From the NCBI GenBank assembly GCA_964559175.1, contig CAZLGT010000011.1:1-64000 (forward strand): a stretch of 64,000 bases of DNA, read 5' to 3'. The stretch's first letter is position 1. Every line of letters starts with the position of its first letter. Under the pieces are notes generated by a model, which was given only the letters and a program-made list of their open reading frames with translations, made no database searches and had not been told where the DNA came from. The stretch comes from Mariniphaga sp964559175 (GTDB taxonomy: Bacteria > Bacteroidota > Bacteroidia > Bacteroidales > Prolixibacteraceae). Made by a program: the position numbers and the translations under genes. Shown piece by piece: positions 57,015-64,000 of this stretch.

Positions 57015-58958
57015 TTAAGAAATCATTTCTTCCTGATACCTTTTCAGCATTTCAATTAGTTTGGGATATGCTTTTATTTTGTTTTCGATTAGCTCAACGT
57101 CAAACGATTTCAGTCCCCTGTCAAGGGCTGAACAATAATCCAGAACGGGTGTGCAGGAAATATTCATGGCCATGGATTCCAGTTCATTTTTGAAATTTTC
57201 TATTTCGGGAATGATCAGACTGTCTTTTATTTGCTCCCATTTTTTTAAAAAATCAGTGGTTAATATCTTCAGGGTTTCGGGCAGCATATCTTTGCAATCT
57301 GCTGGAATTTCGGGCAATGTTTTTCCGTTGGATACCTCTTGTTCGGGAGTATCGGCATAGGTGAATTTAAGAAATTTTTTCAACAGGACGTCGAGGTCTT
57401 TTTTGAAAACCGGTTTTTGCAGAAACCCATCGAAGAGTTGATTGATGCGGCTGCTTTGCTCTTTCAGGGTTGAAGCAGTAAAGGCAATTACCGGAATGTT
57501 TTTCAGCTCTTTGTCCTGTTTAATTAATTCTGTGGCATCGAAACCACTGATGCCCGGCATTCGGATATCCATGAATATGATATCGGGTTTTTCCGTTTTC
57601 AGTTTGGCCAGCGCATCGGTGCCGTCTTTTGCTTCGATATAGGTAACCTGTTCCGAGTTTATCAGTTGTTTAAGCACCATGGTGTTGTAGCTGATGTCGT
57701 CGGTAATCATAATGGTACAGGGTTCAAGATGCCATACAGCACCGTTTTTGGTATGATTTACCCGGTTTTTTTCGCCCTGCCCGATTTTAACATTGAAAAA
57801 AGTTACGGTAAAAACCGATCCTTTTCCGGTTTTGCTTTTCACCGAGATGGATCCATTCAGTTTTTTCAGAAGTCCGTTTACGATGGCCAAGCCCAGTCCC
57901 GTTCCGTCATAAACCCGGTTGGCCTGTCCGCTCTGTTGAGTAAAAATATCGAAAATGTACTTTTGTTTGTTCTCCTTAATGCCAATCCCGCTGTCTTCTA
58001 TAGTAATAATAAGGTTTACCTCGTCGTCCTTGTCTGTTTTTTCGGCACGGGCAGAAATATGAACAAATCCTTTTTTAGTGAATTTAATAGCGTTGCTTAC
58101 AAGGTTGAAGAGAACCTGGTAAAAGCGCAGTTCATCCATATAAATAAAATCGGGAACCGAGGCATCGGTGGTCATTTGCAGTTTCAGCGATTTTTCTTCT
58201 GCTTTTTGCTCAAAAACCTGTTTAATGTCGTCTATCACTTCCTGGTAATCCATGGGGTGAATGTCGATATTCAGTTTGCCCGCCTCTATTTTCGACAAGT
58301 CGAGGATGTTGTTTAGCAAATTGAGCAAACTGCGTGCGCTTTGCAAAATGGCAGTAAGGTATTCGCGGTGCTGGATGTCGCTGGAGTTTTCGTGCAGCCA
58401 CTGGCTGAACCCCAGGATGGCATTCAGTGGTGTGCGTATCTCGTGCGAAACATTGGCCAGAAACTCCGATTTGGACCGCAGTGCATTGGCGGCATCGGTC
58501 AGTGCCAGTTGCAACTCTTGTTTCAGCCGGTTTTCCTCCGAAACATCCCCAATAACAGCAAGTACCTTGTTGGCGCCTGTTGCTGTCATTCGCACATCGA
58601 AATATTCTGTGGCATCCCGGTAATTTTGCTGAAAAGTGAACCGGGAGTTTCCTTTTTCAAGGCATTTTTTTACCTCTTTTTTGAATTCAAGGGCCAGTTT
58701 TTCATCAAATGATTTTTCTATGGAGTGTTTTTTTTGTTTCAGCAAATGGTTTGAAAGCCTGCTTTTGTGTGCTGTTTTTACAATATTGAACCGGCCGTCG
58801 CTCTCCAATATAAGAATCAGGTCGGAAACCGATTGTAAAATAAACTTTGTATCTGTTTCATTGTCAAAGCTATAGGCGTGGTGGGGTATCAACCTGTTTG
58901 TAACCGGTTTTCTCTGAAGGCCGGTTTTTTCCCGTTCAGTAGCATTATTCATGTTCAT
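57015..58958 (-). CDS. Hybrid sensor histidine kinase / response regulator
   Basis: A 647-residue cytoplasmic hybrid kinase. A PAS-like domain (about 35-145) is followed by HisKA with FLANVSHEIRTPLNAI (His172), a HATPase_c domain (NLVSNAIKFTKKG N box, DSGIGIKENK, YDGTGLGLAIVNGLLKKLNG) and a receiver domain (about 408-530, phospho-Asp in IIFMDIRMPG). The last ~100 residues look like a degenerate Hpt domain: the helix pattern fits, but I find no histidine of the HxxKG type. No transmembrane segment, so it senses an internal signal. The orphan Hpt protein at 32214 could be its partner (speculative). It diverges from the UXS gene. Confidence 0.92.
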   Translation of the reverse strand: MNMNNATEREKTGLQRKPVTNRLIPHHAYSFDNETDTKFILQSVSDLILILESDGRFNIVKTAHKSRLSNHLLKQKKHSIEKSFDEKLALEFKKEVKKCLEKGNSRFTFQQNYRDATEYFDVRMTATGANKVLAVIGDVSEENRLKQELQLALTDAANALRSKSEFLANVSHEIRTPLNAILGFSQWLHENSSDIQHREYLTAILQSARSLLNLLNNILDLSKIEAGKLNIDIHPMDYQEVIDDIKQVFEQKAEEKSLKLQMTTDASVPDFIYMDELRFYQVLFNLVSNAIKFTKKGFVHISARAEKTDKDDEVNLIITIEDSGIGIKENKQKYIFDIFTQQSGQANRVYDGTGLGLAIVNGLLKKLNGSISVKSKTGKGSVFTVTFFNVKIGQGEKNRVNHTKNGAVWHLEPCTIMITDDISYNTMVLKQLINSEQVTYIEAKDGTDALAKLKTEKPDIIFMDIRMPGISGFDATELIKQDKELKNIPVIAFTASTLKEQSSRINQLFDGFLQKPVFKKDLDVLLKKFLKFTYADTPEQEVSNGKTLPEIPADCKDMLPETLKILTTDFLKKWEQIKDSLIIPEIENFKNELESMAMNISCTPVLDYCSALDRGLKSFDVELIENKIKAYPKLIEMLKRYQEEMIS

Positions 58959-59144
58959 CTCAATTTTTTTAATCTTCCCGATGCCCCGAAAGTATTAAAT
59001 ATTTGGAAAACTCCAAATGATTTAATTTTTTATCAGGGTTACAGTTACTTTACGCATTTTAATGTTTTTTGATACAGTTTTGCAGCAAAAAATCCATGAA
59101 TGGTATTTTCCCGCACAAAATGTGCATGTGCCGCTAAAATTTGA

Positions 59145-59152
59145 TATTTTTG
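59145..59152 (+). promoter_or_regulatory. Putative -7 box for the UDP-glucuronate decarboxylase gene
   Basis: TATTTTTG matches TAnnTTTG and lies 29 bases before the ATG at 59182. The rest of the 223-base divergent gap (58959-59181) shows no other clear signal. Confidence 0.45.
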
Positions 59153-59181
59153 AAATCAATTGATTTTACAACAATTTTAAT

Positions 59182-60129
59182 ATGAAGCGGATACTGATTA
59201 CCGGTGGAGCGGGTTTTGTAGGTTCGCACCTTTGTGAACGACTGTTGGAGTCTGGAAACGAGGTGGTTTGCCTCGATAATTTTTTTACAGGTAAAAAACA
59301 AAAAATTGTACATCTGTTAAACAATCCCTGGTTTGAACTGGTGCGTCACGATATTACCATGCCTTATTACATCGAGGTAGATGAGATATACAACCTGGCC
59401 TGTCCGGCGTCTCCGGTGCATTATCAGTTCAATCCCATAAAAACCATAAAAACTTCGGTTATGGGCGCCATTAATATGCTGGGACTGGCCAAACGCATCA
59501 GGGCAAAAATTTTGCAGGCTTCCACCAGCGAGGTATATGGCGATCCGGAATTGCACCCGCAACCCGAGAACTACTGGGGGCATGTAAATCCCATCGGAAT
59601 CCGTTCGTGTTACGACGAAGGGAAACGGTGTGCCGAATCGTTGTTTGTGAATTACCATCAGCAAAACGATGTGAAGATAAAGATTGCACGCATTTTTAAT
59701 ACCTACGGGCCTAAAATGGAACCCGACGACGGCAGGGTTGTCTCCAATTTTATTGTGCAGGCGCTGCAAAACAGGGATGTTACCATTTTTGGCGATGGCA
59801 CACAAACGCGCAGTTTCCAGTATGTTACCGATTTGGTAGAAGCACTGGTGCGCATGATGGCTACTGAAGATACCTTTACCGGCCCGGTGAATATAGGTAA
59901 CCCGCAGGAATTTACAATGCTCGGTCTGGCAGAAGAGATTCTGGAAATTACCGGGTCCAAATCGAAAATTGTATATCTGCCCCTTCCCGGGGACGATCCC
60001 GCCCAGCGGCAGCCCGATATTTCACTGGCCCGGGAAAAACTTGGTGGATGGGAACCGCAGGTGCAATTGCGCGAAGGACTTGTAAAAACCATAGAATATT
60101 TCGACCGCCTGTTGTCGGAACAAAATTAA
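59182..60129 (+). CDS. UDP-glucuronic acid decarboxylase (UDP-xylose synthase)
   Basis: A 315-residue extended short-chain dehydrogenase. NAD binding: RILITGGAGFVGSHLCE at the N-terminus. Diagnostic for the UXS family are YNLACPASPVHYQFNPIKT and the QASTSEVYGDPELHPQPE stretch, and the catalytic Tyr-Lys pair is in CYDEGKRCAE. It converts UDP-glucuronate to UDP-xylose, a sugar donor for surface polysaccharide. It is the first of three rightward genes of what looks like an exopolysaccharide locus. Length is typical of bacterial UXS. Confidence 0.93.
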   Translation: MKRILITGGAGFVGSHLCERLLESGNEVVCLDNFFTGKKQKIVHLLNNPWFELVRHDITMPYYIEVDEIYNLACPASPVHYQFNPIKTIKTSVMGAINMLGLAKRIRAKILQASTSEVYGDPELHPQPENYWGHVNPIGIRSCYDEGKRCAESLFVNYHQQNDVKIKIARIFNTYGPKMEPDDGRVVSNFIVQALQNRDVTIFGDGTQTRSFQYVTDLVEALVRMMATEDTFTGPVNIGNPQEFTMLGLAEEILEITGSKSKIVYLPLPGDDPAQRQPDISLAREKLGGWEPQVQLREGLVKTIEYFDRLLSEQN

Positions 60130-60209
60130 TCATCTGCTGTTCACTTATTTTTAGGTAGAAAAGGCATTGATTTCCCGAAAAAATCACCTTTTTCTGCATG
60201 AAAAATTAT

Positions 60210-60217
60210 TACATTTG
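60210..60217 (+). promoter_or_regulatory. Putative -7 box for the polysaccharide export gene
   Basis: TACATTTG, an exact TAnnTTTG match followed by CAG, lies 21 bases before the ATG at 60239. Confidence 0.55.
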
Positions 60218-60238
60218 CAGCCAAATAAAAAAAAACGC

Positions 60239-61030
60239 ATGTTAACCAATACTATTCGTAGCACGGGTGTTTTTAAAATGCTTGTGATTTTGTTACTGTT
60301 TTTCACCTCATGCAGTACACCGCTACAAGAGTTGATCTATTTAAACGGGATTGAGCCGGACAGAACTTACCCCAGTGGTCCGCTACCGGATGAATACCGC
60401 ATAAGGCCAAACGATCAGCTTTTTATTCAGGTAATTAGCGACGACCCGTTAAATGCTGCGTTCTTGAATCTCATCGATACACAGCGGGGGTCCATCGGGA
60501 ATGTTTCCAACAGTATGGAATTAATAACCTATCTGGTTGACGATGAGGGAATGATTTCCTATCCCCAGTTAGGCAATATTCTTGTAAAAGACAAAACGGT
60601 ATCGGAAGTTCGCGACATCATTCAGGGAAAAGTAGATATGTACCTCGAAAGTGCGTCGGTTTTTGTAAAACTGGTGAACCGGAACATTACCGTTCTCGGC
60701 GAGGTGAGGTCGCCGGGACAAAAGCTGATGGTGAAAAACCAGCTTACCATTTTCGAAGCCCTGGGAACCGCCGGAGATATAACCGATTACGGTAACCGGC
60801 AAAGTGTGAAACTCATACGGGAACTTCCCGACGGCAAACACGTTACCGAACTGGACCTTACTAATCCCCAGGTAATTTATTCTCCCTATTACTATGTGTT
60901 GCCCCACGATATTGTGTATGTGGAACACAGTACAAAGGTTTACGGAGCCAAAAATCTTTCCTATGCCGCACCTATCGGTATTGTTTCATCAGTAATATCC
61001 ATCGGATTATTGATTTTAAACCTCTTTTAA
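60239..61030 (+). CDS. Polysaccharide export outer-membrane lipoprotein (Wza-like)
   Basis: A 263-residue lipoprotein. The signal peptide ends with lipobox FFTSC (cysteine about residue 24). The mature part contains the polysaccharide export (Poly_export) motif YRIRPNDQLFIQVISDDP, then SLBB repeats (VTVLGEVRSPGQ-type segment NITVLGEVRSPGQKLM). A C-terminal hydrophobic segment (AAPIGIVSSVISIGLLILNLF, quoted partly: VISIGLLILNLF) could be the helix that spans the outer membrane in Wza. It is set at the ATG at 60239; the longer open frame crosses the promoter. It is followed two bases later by the tyrosine kinase gene. Confidence 0.93.
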   Translation: MLTNTIRSTGVFKMLVILLLFFTSCSTPLQELIYLNGIEPDRTYPSGPLPDEYRIRPNDQLFIQVISDDPLNAAFLNLIDTQRGSIGNVSNSMELITYLVDDEGMISYPQLGNILVKDKTVSEVRDIIQGKVDMYLESASVFVKLVNRNITVLGEVRSPGQKLMVKNQLTIFEALGTAGDITDYGNRQSVKLIRELPDGKHVTELDLTNPQVIYSPYYYVLPHDIVYVEHSTKVYGAKNLSYAAPIGIVSSVISIGLLILNLF

Positions 61031-61032
61031 AA

Positions 61033-63549
61033 ATGACCCAGACAGAAATACGTACAAACAACGGAGCCCCCATAGGGCAGCAGGACGATGACAGCATCGA
61101 TCTGAAGAAAATTATTTTCAAATTTTTGCGAAACTGGTACTGGTTTGCATTAGCGCTTATTCTTGCACTTGGAGGGGCATACGTATATAACCGGTACAAA
61201 ACACCGGTTTACCAGATCAATTCAACCATGCTGGTAGAAGAAGGAAAAACCAGTTCACCTTTGTCCGGTTCATTGGCCGGGCCTTCCCAGAATATTTTTC
61301 AGGGACTGGGCGGCATGAACAGCATGCAGAATATTTTTAATCAGATGGTAATTATGGGTTCAACGCCTATTGTTGCCCGAACACTCAACGAACTCGATTT
61401 TGAAGTGAGTTATTATGCCCTGGGCCGCGTTGCCGTTTCCGAAAAGTATCACGAAGTGCCGTTTCAGGTAATTTGGGATGAAAGCCATTCGCAAATTATC
61501 GACGCCGATTTCTACCTCGACATTCAACCCAACGGGAAGTTAATGTTGAAAATGGATGCTGAAGATGTGACGGTGTTTAGCTATGCCGATGGGGAAGTTG
61601 TGAAAAAATTGCCTGACTACCATTGCTCAAGGGAATTTGACCCCGGTTCGCGGATTTCCTCGGATGAGTTCTCTTTTATGATTCTGCTGAACGAACATTT
61701 CAGCCCCAATGCATCCAATTCCTATAAGTTTCGTTTTAACACCAGACAGTCGCTGGTTAAGCGGTACAAAAGCAACCTGGAAGTAGCCCTTAACTCCAAA
61801 GAAACTTCGATTTTAGATCTTACACTTCGCGACTTCAATGTGAGAAAGGGGATTGCGTTTTTAAACAAACTGACCGAAGTTTATCAGTTGGATAACCTGG
61901 AGAAGAAGAATGAAAATGCCAACCGGACCATCCAGTTCATCAGTTCGCAGCTCGAAAGTATTTCCGATTCATTAACCGTTTCTGAAAACCGGATGGAATC
62001 GTTCCAAAGCGAACATCAGGTACTGGATATTTCAACCCAGTCGCAACAGTTGCTGGAGCAAATGCGTGACCTGGACAAGGAAAAAGTAGCTCTTGAAACG
62101 CAAAACAGGTACTACCATTATCTGCGCGATTACATTCAGGAAGGCGACGAAATGGAAACGGTAATTGCTCCTTCAGCTATGGGAATTCAGGATCCTTTGC
62201 TGAATAATCTGATTCTGCAACTGAACGAGTTAATTACAGACAAGTCGAGCCAGACATCCATCAGACAGAATTCACAACACCCGACCATCCTCAGGTTAAA
62301 TGCGCAGATTGAAAGCGTAAAAAACATGCTTCGGGAGAATGTGAGCAACATCATTTCGCAATCCGACATGGCCCTCGATAATCTGAATCAGCGCATCCGC
62401 AGGTTTGAAGCAGAAGTAAGAAGGCTGCCTGCAACCGAAAGAAATTATGTGAACATTGAGAGGAAATACAAGCTGAACAACGAAACCTATACTTTTTTGC
62501 TTCAGAAACTTTCGGAGGCGCAAATTGCAAAGGCTTCCAATATTCCCGACAGTCAGGTGATTGAAGAACCCCAGATGGTTGGTACCGGGCCTGTTGAACC
62601 CAAAAAGATGATGATTTATGCCATTGCCCTGTTGCTTGGCCTCGGCCTGCCAGCCGGAAGCATTATGCTGGCCGACTTTTTCAACACAAAAATCATGTCG
62701 CAGGAAGACATTGAATCCATCACCAGTTTCCCCATCATTGGTCATGTATTTCATAGTGAACTGGGCAAAGACCATCGAACACTGGTGCTGGATAAACCAA
62801 ATTCTCCGGCCAGTGAACCCTACAGGGCAATCAGAACAAAGCTGAGTTTAATTACCAAAGGAAAACCGAAACCGGTTATTGCAGTTACTTCCACTTTCCC
62901 CAAGGAGGGAAAATCGTACAACGCCATAAATATTGCCTCCTCGTTTGCTTTGATGCGGAAGAAAACAGTATTGCTCGACCTCGACCTGCGCAATTCCAGA
63001 TTGAAAGAAGAATTTGAACTGGAATCGGATGAAGGGGTGGTAAATTTCATTATAGGTAGATCAAATTTGAAAGAAATCACATTCAAAACCAAACACCCTT
63101 ATCTGAAGCTCATCCCTGCCGGACCCATACCGCCCAACCCGGGAGAAATGCTTACCGATGAAAAATTACTGGAGCTTGTTGAGCAGCTTAAAGAAGAATA
63201 CGATGTAATTGTGATTGACTCGGCGCCGGTGGGTTATGTGGCCGACCTGTTTCATCTCCACGAAATGATAGATACCAACCTGTTTGTTGTCAGACACAAA
63301 TATACCCACAAAGTTGCTCTGAAAACCGCTCTCGACGAAGTTTACAAACACCAGTTGAAAGGTGTTGGAATTATTGTAAACAACATTAACCTGGGTAAAA
63401 AGAATTACAGTTTCAGTGGCGGATACGGCTATGGCTATGGCTATGGCTATGGTTACGGCTATGGCTACGGTTACGGAAAAGGTTACGGAAACAGTAAAGA
63501 AGATAAAAGCAGCAAACGAAAAGTGCTGAAAACTGAAGAAACGATATAG
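61033..63549 (+). CDS. Wzc-like polysaccharide co-polymerase / tyrosine autokinase
   Basis: An 838-residue inner-membrane protein controlling polysaccharide chain length and export. Two membrane helices (about 35-54, and about 520-540, IYAIALLLGLGLPAGSIML) flank a periplasmic coiled-coil region. The cytoplasmic BY-kinase has Walker A TSTFPKEGKSYN (about 618-629), Walker A' VLLDLDLRNS and Walker B VIVIDSAP. The C-terminal tyrosine cluster is nine Gly-Tyr units followed by Gly-Lys and another Gly-Tyr, encoded by a hexanucleotide tandem repeat. It follows the Wza-like gene by two bases. Autophosphorylation on these tyrosines is expected. Confidence 0.93.
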   Translation: MTQTEIRTNNGAPIGQQDDDSIDLKKIIFKFLRNWYWFALALILALGGAYVYNRYKTPVYQINSTMLVEEGKTSSPLSGSLAGPSQNIFQGLGGMNSMQNIFNQMVIMGSTPIVARTLNELDFEVSYYALGRVAVSEKYHEVPFQVIWDESHSQIIDADFYLDIQPNGKLMLKMDAEDVTVFSYADGEVVKKLPDYHCSREFDPGSRISSDEFSFMILLNEHFSPNASNSYKFRFNTRQSLVKRYKSNLEVALNSKETSILDLTLRDFNVRKGIAFLNKLTEVYQLDNLEKKNENANRTIQFISSQLESISDSLTVSENRMESFQSEHQVLDISTQSQQLLEQMRDLDKEKVALETQNRYYHYLRDYIQEGDEMETVIAPSAMGIQDPLLNNLILQLNELITDKSSQTSIRQNSQHPTILRLNAQIESVKNMLRENVSNIISQSDMALDNLNQRIRRFEAEVRRLPATERNYVNIERKYKLNNETYTFLLQKLSEAQIAKASNIPDSQVIEEPQMVGTGPVEPKKMMIYAIALLLGLGLPAGSIMLADFFNTKIMSQEDIESITSFPIIGHVFHSELGKDHRTLVLDKPNSPASEPYRAIRTKLSLITKGKPKPVIAVTSTFPKEGKSYNAINIASSFALMRKKTVLLDLDLRNSRLKEEFELESDEGVVNFIIGRSNLKEITFKTKHPYLKLIPAGPIPPNPGEMLTDEKLLELVEQLKEEYDVIVIDSAPVGYVADLFHLHEMIDTNLFVVRHKYTHKVALKTALDEVYKHQLKGVGIIVNNINLGKKNYSFSGGYGYGYGYGYGYGYGYGYGKGYGNSKEDKSSKRKVLKTEETI
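63421..63495 (+). repeat. Hexanucleotide repeat encoding the Gly-Tyr tail of the kinase
   Basis: GGCTAT and its synonymous variants GGTTAC and GGCTAC repeat about nine times, then after a GGAAAA unit comes one more. Synonymous changes break the repeat, limiting slippage, yet unit loss or gain would stay in frame. Confidence 0.9.
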
Positions 63550-63563
63550 GAAATGACGGAAGA

Positions 63564-63588
63564 CCCGGCCCCGGTGGCCGGGTTTTTA
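63564..63588 (+). terminator. Terminator after the tyrosine kinase gene
   Basis: CCCGGCC (63564-63570) and GGCCGGG (63576-63582) around a five-base loop, followed by T5. Very G+C-rich stem; it lies in the short gap before a convergent gene. Confidence 0.92.
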
Positions 63589-64000
63589 TTTGATCTTTTC
63601 CGCTGTTTCCAGAATCAGTTTCCAGGTTTCCATCACATGCTTTTCTTCGGTATGGGTTTGGCCGATGCTCATTCGCAATACCACCTTCCCATTGAGCCTG
63701 GTATGGGTAAAAAACGCTTTGCCCGTATCGTTAACAGCGTTCATTAGTTGCATGTTTACGTCATCATCTGCTTTGTACCTGAAGCAAACCAGGTTCAGCG
63801 GCGGTTTAAGTGTCAGTTCAAAATTGGGCGACTGGTTTATCCACTGCGCAAATTTCTGAGCCATTTCCACATGCTTTCTGATATGAAACTGCAACCCTTC
63901 CACTCCGTAATGGCGTATCACAAACCACAATTTCAATGAGCGGAAACGCCTGCCCAGTTGCACATGCCAGTCGCGGTAATCGAATACGGCGCCCGATTCG
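63586..64000 (-). CDS. PLP-dependent (group II) decarboxylase, C-terminal part, cut by the window edge
   Basis: Reading leftward from the window edge, codons continue in frame before the GTG at 63963 and give DYRDWHVQLGRRFRSLKLWFVIRHYGVEGL, a block (quoted in two parts: DYRDWHVQLGRRF, KLWFVIRHYGVEGL) typical of aromatic-amino-acid or related group II PLP decarboxylases, just after the PLP lysine region. About 138 residues, the C-terminal end, are inside; the N-terminal two-thirds, including the cofactor lysine, lie beyond 64000. The frame is intact here, so it is partial, not a pseudogene. Substrate cannot be assigned. It converges with the kinase gene. Confidence 0.85.
   Translation of the reverse strand, partial: ESGAVFDYRDWHVQLGRRFRSLKLWFVIRHYGVEGLQFHIRKHVEMAQKFAQWINQSPNFELTLKPPLNLVCFRYKADDDVNMQLMNAVNDTGKAFFTHTRLNGKVVLRMSIGQTHTEEKHVMETWKLILETAEKIK

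Noticed and set aside
57666..58316. 216-residue open frame on the plus strand
   Set aside because: Antisense to the hybrid kinase gene; no start context or family match.
63586..63963. Complete small gene starting at the GTG at 63963
   Set aside because: The frame continues in the family's conserved sequence to the window edge, so this is the C-terminal part of a longer decarboxylase.

Overview
The window looks like a chromosomal segment of a Bacteroidota bacterium, most likely an anaerobic or facultative Marinilabiliales/Prolixibacteraceae-type organism; this placement is inference. It rests on the many promoters with the Bacteroidota -7 box TAnnTTTG, start regions mostly without strong Shine-Dalgarno sites, the gene order leuA-leuC-leuD-second synthase-leuB, the guaB/PPIase/SurA/MoxR run, OstA- and CreD-type envelope proteins, and an electron-bifurcating-type [FeFe] hydrogenase next to a membrane pyrophosphatase. 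I saw no rRNA, tRNA or CRISPR array.

Layout. 1-1270: a tyrosine recombinase beside inverted repeats. 1424-5039: a B3/B4-domain protein, an acyltransferase, and a creD/winged-helix/membrane-protein module in which the same palindrome lies before creD and before the regulator operon. 5150-18560: branched-chain amino-acid genes (ilvA, leuB, a second isopropylmalate/citramalate synthase, leuD, leuC, leuA), read leftward. leuA is preceded by a previously unlabelled Ile/Leu-rich leader peptide and a terminator/antiterminator pair, a classic attenuator. This block contains three insertion-like items: a rightward two-gene ATPase + ATPase/TPR cassette (6603-10765), a DUF433/DUF5615 toxin-antitoxin pair, and a four-helix-bundle (IVP) gene flanked by 7-bp repeats.

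18562-26877: a leftward envelope-biogenesis run (guaB, three parvulin/SurA-like proteins, MoxR ATPase, OstA-like protein). 27057-32171: recQ, DUF5063, an RNase D-like exonuclease, an rRNA methyltransferase and cysH. 32214-44075: an orphan Hpt protein, gcvT, serC-serA-DUF1015, a receiver/PEP-synthase-like fusion, hppA and a dihydroorotate-dehydrogenase-like gene.

44154-54672: a [FeFe] hydrogenase locus. Leftward genes encode a SpoIIE-type phosphatase and a PAS protein. Rightward genes encode two DRTGG proteins, two HATPase proteins, a sensory-type hydrogenase homologue lacking the proton-transfer cysteine, a PHP protein, then a ferredoxin-like protein, HydB, HydA and HydC. The catalytic subunits fit an NAD- and ferredoxin-linked hydrogenase, and the other genes look like its signalling or regulatory set.

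54669-58958: a DnaJ/TerB protein, coaE, a YbbR protein and a hybrid histidine kinase. 59182-63549: the start of an exopolysaccharide locus (UDP-glucuronate decarboxylase, Wza-like export lipoprotein, tyrosine autokinase). The window ends inside a leftward PLP-dependent decarboxylase.
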